The translations under genes and the position numbers were made by a program. 64,000 bases of DNA from Candidatus Borkfalkia ceftriaxoniphila (GTDB taxonomy: Bacteria > Bacillota > Clostridia > Christensenellales > Borkfalkiaceae): assembly GCF_004134775.1 (NCBI RefSeq), contig NZ_SDOZ01000004.1:1-64000 (forward strand), in the 5' to 3' direction. The notes under the pieces were generated by a model that was given only the letters and a program-made list of their open reading frames with translations, had not been told where the DNA came from and searched no databases. The stretch's first letter is position 1. Each line of letters opens with the position of its first letter. Of the stretch, positions 36,372 to 45,087 are shown in pieces.

Positions 36372-36388
36372 GCGAAGGAGAAAACGAC

Positions 36389-37414
36389 ATGGCAATTTCC
36401 TATAAAGACAGCGGCGTAGACGTCGAGAGAGGCTACAAGGCGGTCGAACTGATGAAAAAACACGTAAAATCCACCTACGATGCGAACGTATTGGGCGATA
36501 TCGGTTCGTTCGGCGGATTTTATTCGATTACGGGCGAGAAGATGGAAGAGCCCGTGCTCGTGGCGGGCACGGACGGCGTGGGTACAAAACTCAAGTACGC
36601 CTTCCTCGCGGATAAACACGATACTATCGGCATCGACGCGGTGGCGATGTGCGTGAACGACATCGTCTGCCAGGGCGCGAAGCCGCTTTTCTTCCTCGAT
36701 TATTTCGCCACGGGCAAACTTTCGCCCGAAACGGTGGCGACCGTGGTTTCGGGCATTGCGGAAGGTTGCCGCCAATCCGGCTGCGCGCTCATCGGCGGAG
36801 AAACGGCGGAAATGCCCGGATTTTATCCCGACGGCGAGTACGATATCGCGGGCTTTGCCGTGGGCATCGTCGATAAAAAGAAAGTCATCAACGGGCAGAG
36901 CATCGAGCCGGGCGACGCGCTCATCGGTATCGCGTCCAGCGGCGTGCACTCCAACGGTTATTCGCTGGTGCGCAAACTGTTCGGCGACGAAAACAAAGAG
37001 GAGTTGACAAAGTACGACGAGCGCCTCGGCGACACGCCCCTCAACGTACTTTTGACGCCTACGAAAATTTACGTGAAAAGCATTTTGGATCTCATTTCCA
37101 AAGTACGCGTCAAGGGGATCGCGCACGTCACGGGCGGCGGATTTTTCGAAAATATTCCCCGCATTTTCCCCGAAGGCATCGGCTGCGAGATCGATAAAAA
37201 TTCTTACGAAGTCCCTCCCGTATTCCGCGTCATGCAGGAGCGCGCGGGCATCACCGACGCGCAGATCTACAATACCTTCAATATGGGCGTCGGCATGGTC
37301 GTCTGCGTCGCGCAAAAGGATGCGCAGGAAACCGTCAAACTTTTAAGCGCGAGCGGCGAAAAGGCGTTCGTGCTCGGCAAGACGGTCGCGGGAAAAGGAG
37401 TTACGCTGCTGTGA
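36389..37414 (+). CDS. purM: AIR synthetase
   Basis: The product (341 aa) closes the imidazole ring to form AIR. YKDSGVDVERGYKAVELMK, AGTDGVGTKLK and HVTGGGFFENIPR are typical. The gene overlaps purN by 4 bases. Confidence 0.97.
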   Translation: MAISYKDSGVDVERGYKAVELMKKHVKSTYDANVLGDIGSFGGFYSITGEKMEEPVLVAGTDGVGTKLKYAFLADKHDTIGIDAVAMCVNDIVCQGAKPLFFLDYFATGKLSPETVATVVSGIAEGCRQSGCALIGGETAEMPGFYPDGEYDIAGFAVGIVDKKKVINGQSIEPGDALIGIASSGVHSNGYSLVRKLFGDENKEELTKYDERLGDTPLNVLLTPTKIYVKSILDLISKVRVKGIAHVTGGGFFENIPRIFPEGIGCEIDKNSYEVPPVFRVMQERAGITDAQIYNTFNMGVGMVVCVAQKDAQETVKLLSASGEKAFVLGKTVAGKGVTLL

Positions 37415-38028
37415 AAAAAATAGCGGTGTTCGCGAGCGGTTCGGGCAGCGATTTTCAGTCGGTCATCGACGAAAACGAGCGCGAGCCTTTCTGCGCAATT
37501 TCCCTTCTCGTGGCGTCGAAGGAGGGCATCTACGCCTTAGAACGCGCCAAAGCGCACAATATCGAGGCGATCGTCCGCAGCAAAAAGGATTTCCCCTCCA
37601 ACGAGGAAATGTTCGAAGATATCATCCGCGAACTCAACGCGCGGAATATCGACTTTGTGGTGCTGGCGGGCTATCTCAACATGATCGCGGAAAATTTCGT
37701 AAAGGCGTTTCCCGACAGAATTATTAACATTCATCCCTCGCTTATCCCTTCCTTTTGCGGCAAAGGGTATTACGGGCTGAACGTGCACCGTGCGGCGCTC
37801 GAATACGGCGTTAAAATTTCTGGGTGCACCGTGCATTTCGTGGACGAACATTACGACAGCGGCGCCATTATATTGCAGCGCTGTGTGCCCGTTCTGGAAG
37901 ACGACACGCCCGAAATGTTGCAGGCGCGCGTTTTGGAGGAAGAGCACCGCGCCCTTCCCGAGGCGGTGCGGCTCTTAACGACGGGAAAAGTACGAAAAGA
38001 GGGACGAAAGGTCATCATACGGAGGTAA
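37411..38028 (+). CDS. purN: GAR formyltransferase
   Basis: The product (205 aa) transfers a formyl group from 10-formyl-THF to GAR. FASGSGSDFQS, NIHPSLIPSFCG and GCTVHFVDEHYDSGAII with the catalytic Asn-His-Asp set are present. Start ATG-like codon (GTG) at 37411 inside the end of purM. Confidence 0.94.
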   Translation: MKKIAVFASGSGSDFQSVIDENEREPFCAISLLVASKEGIYALERAKAHNIEAIVRSKKDFPSNEEMFEDIIRELNARNIDFVVLAGYLNMIAENFVKAFPDRIINIHPSLIPSFCGKGYYGLNVHRAALEYGVKISGCTVHFVDEHYDSGAIILQRCVPVLEDDTPEMLQARVLEEEHRALPEAVRLLTTGKVRKEGRKVIIRR

Positions 38029-38033
38029 AGAAA

Positions 38034-38756
38034 GTGGAGAGCGTATATAAGATCGGCAATATCGGAGATTTGATCAAGGACAACAGTTATGTGGGCAGGG
38101 GCGTCGTGATCGGCGAGAGCGAAAACGGCAAAAACGCGGTGTTTGCCTATTTCATCATGGGGCGCAGCGAAAACAGCCGCAACCGCATTTTCAAGGACAG
38201 GGGGGAAGAAGTCACCATTTATCCCTTTGACGAGAGCAAAGTGGAGGATCCTTCGCTCATCATTTATTCGCCCGTGCGCCGCGCGGGAAACAGCGTCATC
38301 GTGACCAACGGCGACCAGACGGATACGGTGTACGATTTTCTGATGAAGGGAAAAACGTTTGAAGAGGCGCTGGAAACGCGCTGCTTCGAACCCGACGCGC
38401 CCAATTTCACCCCGCGTATCAGCGGCGTCCTCGATTTCAAGGACAAGGGCTTTACCTATAAAATGAGCATTTTAAAGAGCGCGGACGAGAAGGGAAGCGC
38501 CTGCAACCGCTATACCTTTTCTTACAGTCCGCTCGCGGGCGTGGGACATTTTATCCACACCTACAACTGCGACGGCAATCCGATTCCCACCTTTACGGGC
38601 GAGCCCGAGCGCGTGAAGATCCCCGACGATATCGAGGAGTTTTTCTCGGATCTTTGGAACAATCTGAACGAACAGAACAAAATTTCGCTGTACGTGCGCT
38701 ATACCGACCTTGCAAGCGGCAAGACGCAGGCGAAGATGATCAATAAAAACAAGTAA
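38034..38756 (+). CDS. PurO-like IMP cyclohydrolase
   Basis: The product (240 aa) resembles the IMP cyclohydrolase family first known from archaea (PurO), which closes the final ring to IMP: NSYVGRGVVIGES, FAYFIMGRSENSRNRIF and VTNGDQTDTVYDF. The start is GTG at 38034 behind GGAGG. Together with the next gene it does the two reactions usually done by PurH. The fold is unrelated to the PurH cyclohydrolase domain, so this is replacement and not splitting. Confidence 0.85.
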   Translation: MESVYKIGNIGDLIKDNSYVGRGVVIGESENGKNAVFAYFIMGRSENSRNRIFKDRGEEVTIYPFDESKVEDPSLIIYSPVRRAGNSVIVTNGDQTDTVYDFLMKGKTFEEALETRCFEPDAPNFTPRISGVLDFKDKGFTYKMSILKSADEKGSACNRYTFSYSPLAGVGHFIHTYNCDGNPIPTFTGEPERVKIPDDIEEFFSDLWNNLNEQNKISLYVRYTDLASGKTQAKMINKNK

Positions 38757-38769
38757 GGAGAAAAGGGCG

Positions 38770-39954
38770 ATGAAAGAATTCGAACTTAAATACGGGTGCA
38801 ATCCCAATCAGAAACCTGCGAAAATCTTTATGGCGGACGGGAGCGATCTTCCCATCGAGATCCTGAACGGGCGGCCCGGCTACATCAATTTTCTGGACGC
38901 GTTCAACAGTTGGCAGTTGGTGAAAGAAATCGAAGAAAACGTCGGGCAATGCGCGGCGACTTCTTTCAAACACGTGAGCCCCACCAGCGCGGCGATCGGA
39001 AAAAAATTGTCCGAACCGCTGAAAAAGTCCTGCTTTGTAGACGATGTCGAAGGGCTGGACGATTCGCCTCTGGCGTGCGCTTACGCCCGTGCCCGCGGCA
39101 CCGACCGCATGTCCTCCTTCGGCGACTGGGTGGCGCTCTCCGACGAGTGCGACGAAGTGACCGCGAAGATCATCGCCCGCGAAGTTTCCGACGGAGTCAT
39201 CGCGCCTTCCTATTCCCCCAAAGCGCTGGAAATTTTAAAAGCCAAGCGCAAAGGCTCCTACAATATCGTGAAAATCGACAAAGATTACAGGCCCGATCCC
39301 GTCGAGCGCAAACAGGTATTCGGCGTGACGTTCGAACAGGGGCGAAACGAGTTTAAAATCGACAAATCGCTCCTTTCCGATATCGTGACGAAGAATAAAG
39401 ACCTTCCCGAAGAAAAGGCGGTCGATCTGATCATCGCCCTCATCACCCTCAAATATACGCAGTCCAATTCCGTGTGTTTTGCGGCGGACGGGCAGGCGAT
39501 CGGCGTGGGCGCGGGACAGCAGTCGCGCATTCATTGCACCCGCCTTGCGGGCAGCAAAGCCGATCTGTGGCATTTGCGCCAGCACGAAAAAGTGCTTTCC
39601 CTGCAATTCGCGGACGGCGTGGGGCGGCCCGATAAAAACAATATTATCGATATCTATCTCTCCGACGAAGCGGAAGACGTGCTCGGCGACGGCGTCTGGC
39701 AAAAGTTTTTCAAAGTGCGCCCCGAACCCTTCACCGCGGAAGAAAAGAAAGCCTATCTTTCCACGATCAGCGGCGTTTCTTTGGGCAGCGACGCGTTCTT
39801 TCCCTTCTCGGACAACATCGAGCGCGCGAGAAAGAGCGGCGTTTCCTACATCGCTCAGCCGGGCGGTTCGGTGCGCGACGATCTCGTCATCGACGCGTGC
39901 GACAAGTACGGCATGGTGATGGCGTTCACCAAAATGCGCCTGTTCCATCACTGA
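38770..39954 (+). CDS. stand-alone AICAR formyltransferase
   Basis: The product (394 aa) corresponds to the C-terminal AICARFT part of PurH only: KYGCNPNQKPAKIF, SFKHVSPTSAAIG with the catalytic Lys-His, and AGQQSRIHCTRLAG. It adds the last carbon using 10-formyl-THF. No MGS-like IMP cyclohydrolase domain precedes it; the gene before encodes a PurO-like enzyme for that step. The ribosome site is AAGGAGAA. Confidence 0.9.
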   Translation: MKEFELKYGCNPNQKPAKIFMADGSDLPIEILNGRPGYINFLDAFNSWQLVKEIEENVGQCAATSFKHVSPTSAAIGKKLSEPLKKSCFVDDVEGLDDSPLACAYARARGTDRMSSFGDWVALSDECDEVTAKIIAREVSDGVIAPSYSPKALEILKAKRKGSYNIVKIDKDYRPDPVERKQVFGVTFEQGRNEFKIDKSLLSDIVTKNKDLPEEKAVDLIIALITLKYTQSNSVCFAADGQAIGVGAGQQSRIHCTRLAGSKADLWHLRQHEKVLSLQFADGVGRPDKNNIIDIYLSDEAEDVLGDGVWQKFFKVRPEPFTAEEKKAYLSTISGVSLGSDAFFPFSDNIERARKSGVSYIAQPGGSVRDDLVIDACDKYGMVMAFTKMRLFHH

Positions 39955-39972
39955 TCTCTATAAGGAGTGTCT

Positions 39973-41259
39973 ATGAACGTTTTGATCATCGGAAATGGCG
40001 GAAGAGAGCATGCGATCGCGCAGGCTCTCAAAAAAAGTCCGCGCGTCGAAAAATTATACTGCATGAAGGGCAATGCGGGCATCGCGGAGATCGCAACCTT
40101 GGTGGACGTCGATTATTGCGACGTGAAAGCCGTGGGCGATTGGGTGGATGCGCATCCCGAGATCGGCTATACCGTCATTGCGCCCGACGATCCGCTCGCT
40201 CTGGGGCTTGCGGACGAGTTGGAAAGCCGCGGACACAGAGTGTTCGGGCCGAACAAGCGCGCTGCCGAAATCGAATCGAGCAAGGCGTTTGCCAAGGCGC
40301 TCATGAAAAAATACGGCATTCCCACCGCGGCTTACGAAACTTTCGAAGATTACAACGCGGCGCTCGCCTACGTGCGCGCGGGCAAATTCCCCGTCGTTTT
40401 GAAAGCGGACGGGCTGGCGCTCGGAAAGGGCGTGCTCATCTGCGAAAACCTGCATGAAGCGGAGGAAGGCTTGAAACAGATCATGCTCGACAAGGCGTTC
40501 GGCGCCGCGGGCAATACGATCGTGATCGAAGAATTTTTGCGCGGCAAAGAATTCGAGCCGGGCGAAGAGGTCTCCGTGCTCACCTTTACCGACGGCAAGG
40601 CCATCGTTCCCATGGTCGCCAGTTGCGACCACAAGCGCGCCTACGACGGCGACAAGGGGCTGAACACGGGCGGCATGGGCACGTTCACGCCCTGTCCCTT
40701 TTACGACGCGGCGGCGGAAAAAGAAGTCATGGAAAACATCCTTCTCCCCACGATGCGCGCGATGAACGCGGAGGGGCGGCCGTTCAAAGGCGTTCTCTAC
40801 TTCGGTCTGATGCGAACGGACGAAGGCTATAAAGTGGTCGAATACAACGCCCGTTTCGGCGATCCCGAAACGCAGGTGGTTCTGCCCATGTTAAAGACCG
40901 ACCTTCTCGATATTTTCGAGGCGGTGACCGACGAGCGGCTGTCCGAACTGAAAATAGAATGGGAAGAGGGCGCTTGCGTGTGCGTGGTGCTCGCGAGCGG
41001 CGGCTATCCCGAAAAATACGAAAAGGGCAAACAAATCGAGATCGGCGCGCTAGACGAAGGAATTCTGCTCGCCCATGCGGGCACGAAACGCGAAAACGGC
41101 GTTTTAAAAACCAACGGCGGCCGCGTTCTGGGCGTGTGCGCCAAAGGAAACACTGTGGAAGAGGCGCGCGAAAAGGCATACCGCAACGTGGAAAAGATTT
41201 CCTTCGAGGGCATGCACTACCGCAGGGATATCGGCGTGAAATACAACAAAAAAGGGTAA
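39973..41259 (+). CDS. purD: GAR synthetase
   Basis: The product (428 aa) joins glycine to phosphoribosylamine with ATP. IIGNGGREHAIAQAL, the ATP-grasp segment PVVLKADGLALGKGV and ARFGDPETQVVLP are conserved. The start is ATG 39973, after TAAGGAG; an in-frame GTG at 39967 overlaps the ribosome site and is not used. Confidence 0.96.
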   Translation: MNVLIIGNGGREHAIAQALKKSPRVEKLYCMKGNAGIAEIATLVDVDYCDVKAVGDWVDAHPEIGYTVIAPDDPLALGLADELESRGHRVFGPNKRAAEIESSKAFAKALMKKYGIPTAAYETFEDYNAALAYVRAGKFPVVLKADGLALGKGVLICENLHEAEEGLKQIMLDKAFGAAGNTIVIEEFLRGKEFEPGEEVSVLTFTDGKAIVPMVASCDHKRAYDGDKGLNTGGMGTFTPCPFYDAAAEKEVMENILLPTMRAMNAEGRPFKGVLYFGLMRTDEGYKVVEYNARFGDPETQVVLPMLKTDLLDIFEAVTDERLSELKIEWEEGACVCVVLASGGYPEKYEKGKQIEIGALDEGILLAHAGTKRENGVLKTNGGRVLGVCAKGNTVEEAREKAYRNVEKISFEGMHYRRDIGVKYNKKG

Positions 41260-41269
41260 ACGAAGAAAG

Positions 41270-44200
41270 ATGATATACAGAATTTTTGTGGAGAAAAAAG
41301 AAAATCTGCAAGCGAAAAAGACGCGCGCAGACCTGGACGCGCAGCTCGGCATCGCGGTGGAGGATTTCCGCGAGATCCTCCGTTACGACGTGGAGGGACT
41401 CTCGCAAGAGGAACTGAAAGAGGCGATCGTCAACGTATTTTCCGAGCCGCCCGTCGATAACGTATATCTTGAAAATATGGATTGCGGCGAGGATTACAAA
41501 GTGTTCGCCGTCAGTTATCTGAACGGGCAGTATGACCAGAGGGCGGACAGCGCCGCCCAGTGCGTGCAACTTTTAACGCGCAAGGCGCGCCCGTTGGTGC
41601 GCTGCGCGCGCGTGTACGCCGTCAAGGGCGTGACCGACGCGGAACTTGCGCGTATCAAAAAACATCTCATCAACCCCGTGGAGAGCGAAGAAGTTTCCCT
41701 CGACAAGCCCGAAACGCTGCGCCGCGCCAAAATGCAGACGCAGGACGTCAAGGAGATCGCGGGCTTTATCGACATGAGCGTGAACGAGATCGCGAACTAT
41801 CACACAAAATGCGGTTTCGCCATGAGTGTGGAAGATCTTGTTTTCGTGCGCGATTATTTCAAAAAGGAAGGCCGCAATCCCACCGAAACGGAAGTCAAGG
41901 TCATCGATACGTACTGGTCGGACCATTGCCGCCACACGACTTTCGCGACGGAGATCGAGCGCGTGGATATTCATTCGGACAATCCGCATATCCGTAAAGC
42001 CTACGATTTGTACCGCGATCTGTTCGAAGAATTCAACGCGAAACGCGAAGATAAATACCCGTGCCTGATGGACATCGCCACCATCGCGGTGAAAAAACTG
42101 AAAAAAGAGGGACGGCTCGATAATCTGGATGTTTCCGACGAGATCAACGCCTGCTCGATCTGCATCGATGCGGAGATCGACGGCAAAACCGAAAAATATC
42201 TCGTCATGTTCAAGAACGAAACGCATAACCACCCTACGGAAATAGAGCCGTTCGGCGGCGCGGCGACCTGTCTCGGCGGCGCCATCCGCGACCCCTTATC
42301 GGGGCGCACGTACGTGTATCAGGCGATGCGCGTGACGGGCGCCGCGGATCCCACCGAGAGCATCGACAAGACGCTCAAAGGCAAACTTCCCCAGCGCGTC
42401 ATCACCCGCACGGCGGCGGGCGGTTTTTCCTCCTACGGCAACCAGATCGGGCTTGCCACGGGCATCGTGGACGAAGTCTATCACAGCGGCTATAAGGCGA
42501 AACGTCTGGAAACGGGCTTTGTCGTGGGCGGCGCGCGGCGCGATATGGTCTACCGCGAAAAACCCGCAACGGGCGATATCGTCGTTTTATTGGGCGGCGA
42601 AACGGGACGCGACGGCTGCGGCGGCGCGACGGGCTCTTCCAAAGCGCACGACGCGCGTTCGGTAGAGCAGTGCGGCGCGGAAGTGCAGAAGGGCAACCCT
42701 CTCACCGAACGCAAATTGCAGCGCCTGTTTTTAGATCCCGAAGTCACGCGCAAGATCAAAAAGTGCAACGATTTCGGCGCGGGCGGCGTTTCCGTCGCCA
42801 TCGGCGAACTTGCCGACGGGCTCGTGATCGACCTCGACAAAGTGCCCTTGAAATACGAAGGGCTGTCGGGCACGGAACTCGCCATCTCCGAATCGCAGGA
42901 GCGCATGGCGGTGGTCATCGCCGAAAAGGACAAAGAAGAGTTTATCCGCCTCGCGGCGAAAGAAAATCTGACAGCCACACCCGTCGCCGTCGTCACGGAC
43001 GACAGGCGCATGAAAATGCTGTTCAAGGGCCGCGCCATCGTGGACATTTCCCGCGATTTTCTCGATACCAACGGCGTAAAGCAAATCATATCCGCCGAGA
43101 TCGACGACAACGCGACGCATTATTTCGATATCCGTCAAAAAGATTTCCGCGAGGGCGTGTTAAAGACGCTTGCCGATCTGAACGTATGCTCCAAGAAGGG
43201 GCTTTCGGAAATGTTCGATTCGACCATCGGCGCGCGCACGGTCTATATGCCTTACGGTGGCAGATATCAGCTGACGCCCGCCATTTCCATGGCGGCGAAG
43301 ATCTGCGGCGGCGAAACGGACGTTGCCACCGTGGCGGCGTACGGCTACTCGCCCGAACTGATGAGCACTTCGCCCTTTACGGGCGCGATCTACAGCATCG
43401 TGACTTCGGTGGCGAAACTCATCGCGAGCGGCTGCGATTACGACGAGATCCGCCTCACGTTCCAGGAATTTTTCATGCGGCTCAACCGCGATCCCAAGCG
43501 CTGGGGCGTGCCTTTGAGCGCGCTGTTGGGCGCGCTGTACGCGCAGATACAGTTGGGCTTGGGCGCCATCGGCGGCAAGGACAGCATGAGCGGCACCTTC
43601 GAAAATATCGACGTTCCGCCCACGCTCATTTCCTTCGCGCTCGCGCCCGCCAAGGCGAGCGGGCTCATTACCAACGTGATCGGAAAGGCGGGAATGAAAC
43701 TGTACTGGATCCCCATGCACAAGGATTTTTCCAAAATTCCCGACTTTGCCGAACTCGCCGCAACTTATAAAGAAGTCACAGCCAATATCCGCAGCGGCAA
43801 TATCCAATTCGCCACGGTCGCGGAAAACGGCGGCATCGCGTCGGCGATCGTAAAATCCTGCCTCGGCAACGGATTCGGATTCGTTTTCGAAGGCGACTGC
43901 GACTGTATTTTGAGCGAACATTACGGCGAGATGATCGTGGCTCTGGAAGATCCCGAAGCGTTCCGCGGCACGAAGATCTACCTCGGCGAAACGTCGGAGC
44001 GCGACTTCGTTTACGATAAGGAAAAAGTGACTTCGGAAGAGGCGCGCGCGGCTTTTTGCGGCACGCTGGAAGGCGTATTCCCCAACACCGCCAAGGCGGA
44101 GGGCAGGGCGCGCGACTGCGATTTCGACTGCAAGGGCAAACGCTATACGAATATTGCGACGAAAACCGCAAAACCCCGCGTCTTTATCCCCGTGTTCCCC

Positions 44201-44968
44201 GGCACCAACTGCGAGTTAGACACCGCGCGTAAATTCGATCTTGCGGGCGCGGAAAGCGAAATTTTCGTCGTCAAAAACCGCACGAGCGCGGATATCGAGG
44301 AGAGCGTGCAGGCGATCGCGAAAGCCATTTCCCGCAGCAATATCGTCGCCTTCCCCGGCGGCTTTTCGGGCGGCGACGAGCCCGACGGCAGCGGCAAATT
44401 CATCGCGACCACGTTCCGCAATCCGTTCATCGCCGAACAGATACAAAAATTGCTCTCCGAGCGCGACGGACTGATCTTAGGCATCTGCAACGGGTTCCAG
44501 GCGCTCATTAAATTGGGGCTTGTGCCTTACGGCGAGATCCGTCCCCTGACGAGCGGCAGTCCGACTTTGACCTACAACACCATTTCCCGCCACGTTTCCA
44601 CGCTGGTCGATATCCGTGTGGCGTCCGATAAATCGCCGTGGCTGTCCGCGTGCAAGGTGGGCGACGTGTTCACCGTTCCCGTATCCCACGGCGAGGGCCG
44701 CATCGTCGCGCCTCTCAAGGAACTGGAACGCATGCGCGAAAACGGGCAGATCGCCACGCAGTACTGCGACTTGAACGGCGCGCCCACCATGGAATATCCC
44801 TATAACTGCAACGGCTCGGCATGGGCGATCGAGGGCATCACCTCGCCCGACGGCAGGGTGTTCGGCAAAATGGGACACACCGAGCGCACGGGCGAAAACC
44901 TCTATAAAAACTGCGGCGGCAACTTCGACATGAAACTGTTCGAAAGCGGCGTCAAATATTTCAAATAG
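41270..44968 (+). CDS. purL: FGAM synthase, long single-chain form
   Basis: The product (1232 aa) converts FGAR to FGAM with glutamine and ATP. It unites an N-terminal PurS-like part, two PurM-like halves (VIDTYWSDHCRHTTF, FKNETHNHPTEIEPFGGAAT) and a C-terminal class I glutaminase (VFPGTNCELDTARKF, ILGICNGFQALIKLGL with its Cys, and VSHGEGR). Most Bacillus-type bacteria use three separate proteins PurS, PurQ and PurL; the long form is typical of many Clostridia and of proteobacteria. Last gene of the operon, followed by a terminator. Confidence 0.96.
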   Translation: MIYRIFVEKKENLQAKKTRADLDAQLGIAVEDFREILRYDVEGLSQEELKEAIVNVFSEPPVDNVYLENMDCGEDYKVFAVSYLNGQYDQRADSAAQCVQLLTRKARPLVRCARVYAVKGVTDAELARIKKHLINPVESEEVSLDKPETLRRAKMQTQDVKEIAGFIDMSVNEIANYHTKCGFAMSVEDLVFVRDYFKKEGRNPTETEVKVIDTYWSDHCRHTTFATEIERVDIHSDNPHIRKAYDLYRDLFEEFNAKREDKYPCLMDIATIAVKKLKKEGRLDNLDVSDEINACSICIDAEIDGKTEKYLVMFKNETHNHPTEIEPFGGAATCLGGAIRDPLSGRTYVYQAMRVTGAADPTESIDKTLKGKLPQRVITRTAAGGFSSYGNQIGLATGIVDEVYHSGYKAKRLETGFVVGGARRDMVYREKPATGDIVVLLGGETGRDGCGGATGSSKAHDARSVEQCGAEVQKGNPLTERKLQRLFLDPEVTRKIKKCNDFGAGGVSVAIGELADGLVIDLDKVPLKYEGLSGTELAISESQERMAVVIAEKDKEEFIRLAAKENLTATPVAVVTDDRRMKMLFKGRAIVDISRDFLDTNGVKQIISAEIDDNATHYFDIRQKDFREGVLKTLADLNVCSKKGLSEMFDSTIGARTVYMPYGGRYQLTPAISMAAKICGGETDVATVAAYGYSPELMSTSPFTGAIYSIVTSVAKLIASGCDYDEIRLTFQEFFMRLNRDPKRWGVPLSALLGALYAQIQLGLGAIGGKDSMSGTFENIDVPPTLISFALAPAKASGLITNVIGKAGMKLYWIPMHKDFSKIPDFAELAATYKEVTANIRSGNIQFATVAENGGIASAIVKSCLGNGFGFVFEGDCDCILSEHYGEMIVALEDPEAFRGTKIYLGETSERDFVYDKEKVTSEEARAAFCGTLEGVFPNTAKAEGRARDCDFDCKGKRYTNIATKTAKPRVFIPVFPGTNCELDTARKFDLAGAESEIFVVKNRTSADIEESVQAIAKAISRSNIVAFPGGFSGGDEPDGSGKFIATTFRNPFIAEQIQKLLSERDGLILGICNGFQALIKLGLVPYGEIRPLTSGSPTLTYNTISRHVSTLVDIRVASDKSPWLSACKVGDVFTVPVSHGEGRIVAPLKELERMRENGQIATQYCDLNGAPTMEYPYNCNGSAWAIEGITSPDGRVFGKMGHTERTGENLYKNCGGNFDMKLFESGVKYFK

Positions 44969-44969
44969 T

Positions 44970-45000
44970 AAAAAGAGCGGCGTTACTGCCGCTCTTTTTG
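44970..45000 (+). terminator. terminator of the purine operon
   Basis: AAAAAGAGCGGC (44970-44981) / GCCGCTCTTTTT (44988-44999). Confidence 0.92.
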
Positions 45001-45087
45001 TTAAAATATGATAAACAAATAGTTGCTTGCTGTCATGTACAATTCGCGGTTCCCCGTTTAAAATAAAAGCAAAAAGGGGGGGACTCG

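Noticed and set aside
38034..39954. Idea that the two genes are a purH broken by a frameshift
   Set aside because: The first protein is a PurO-type enzyme and not the MGS-like cyclohydrolase domain, and each gene has a ribosome site.
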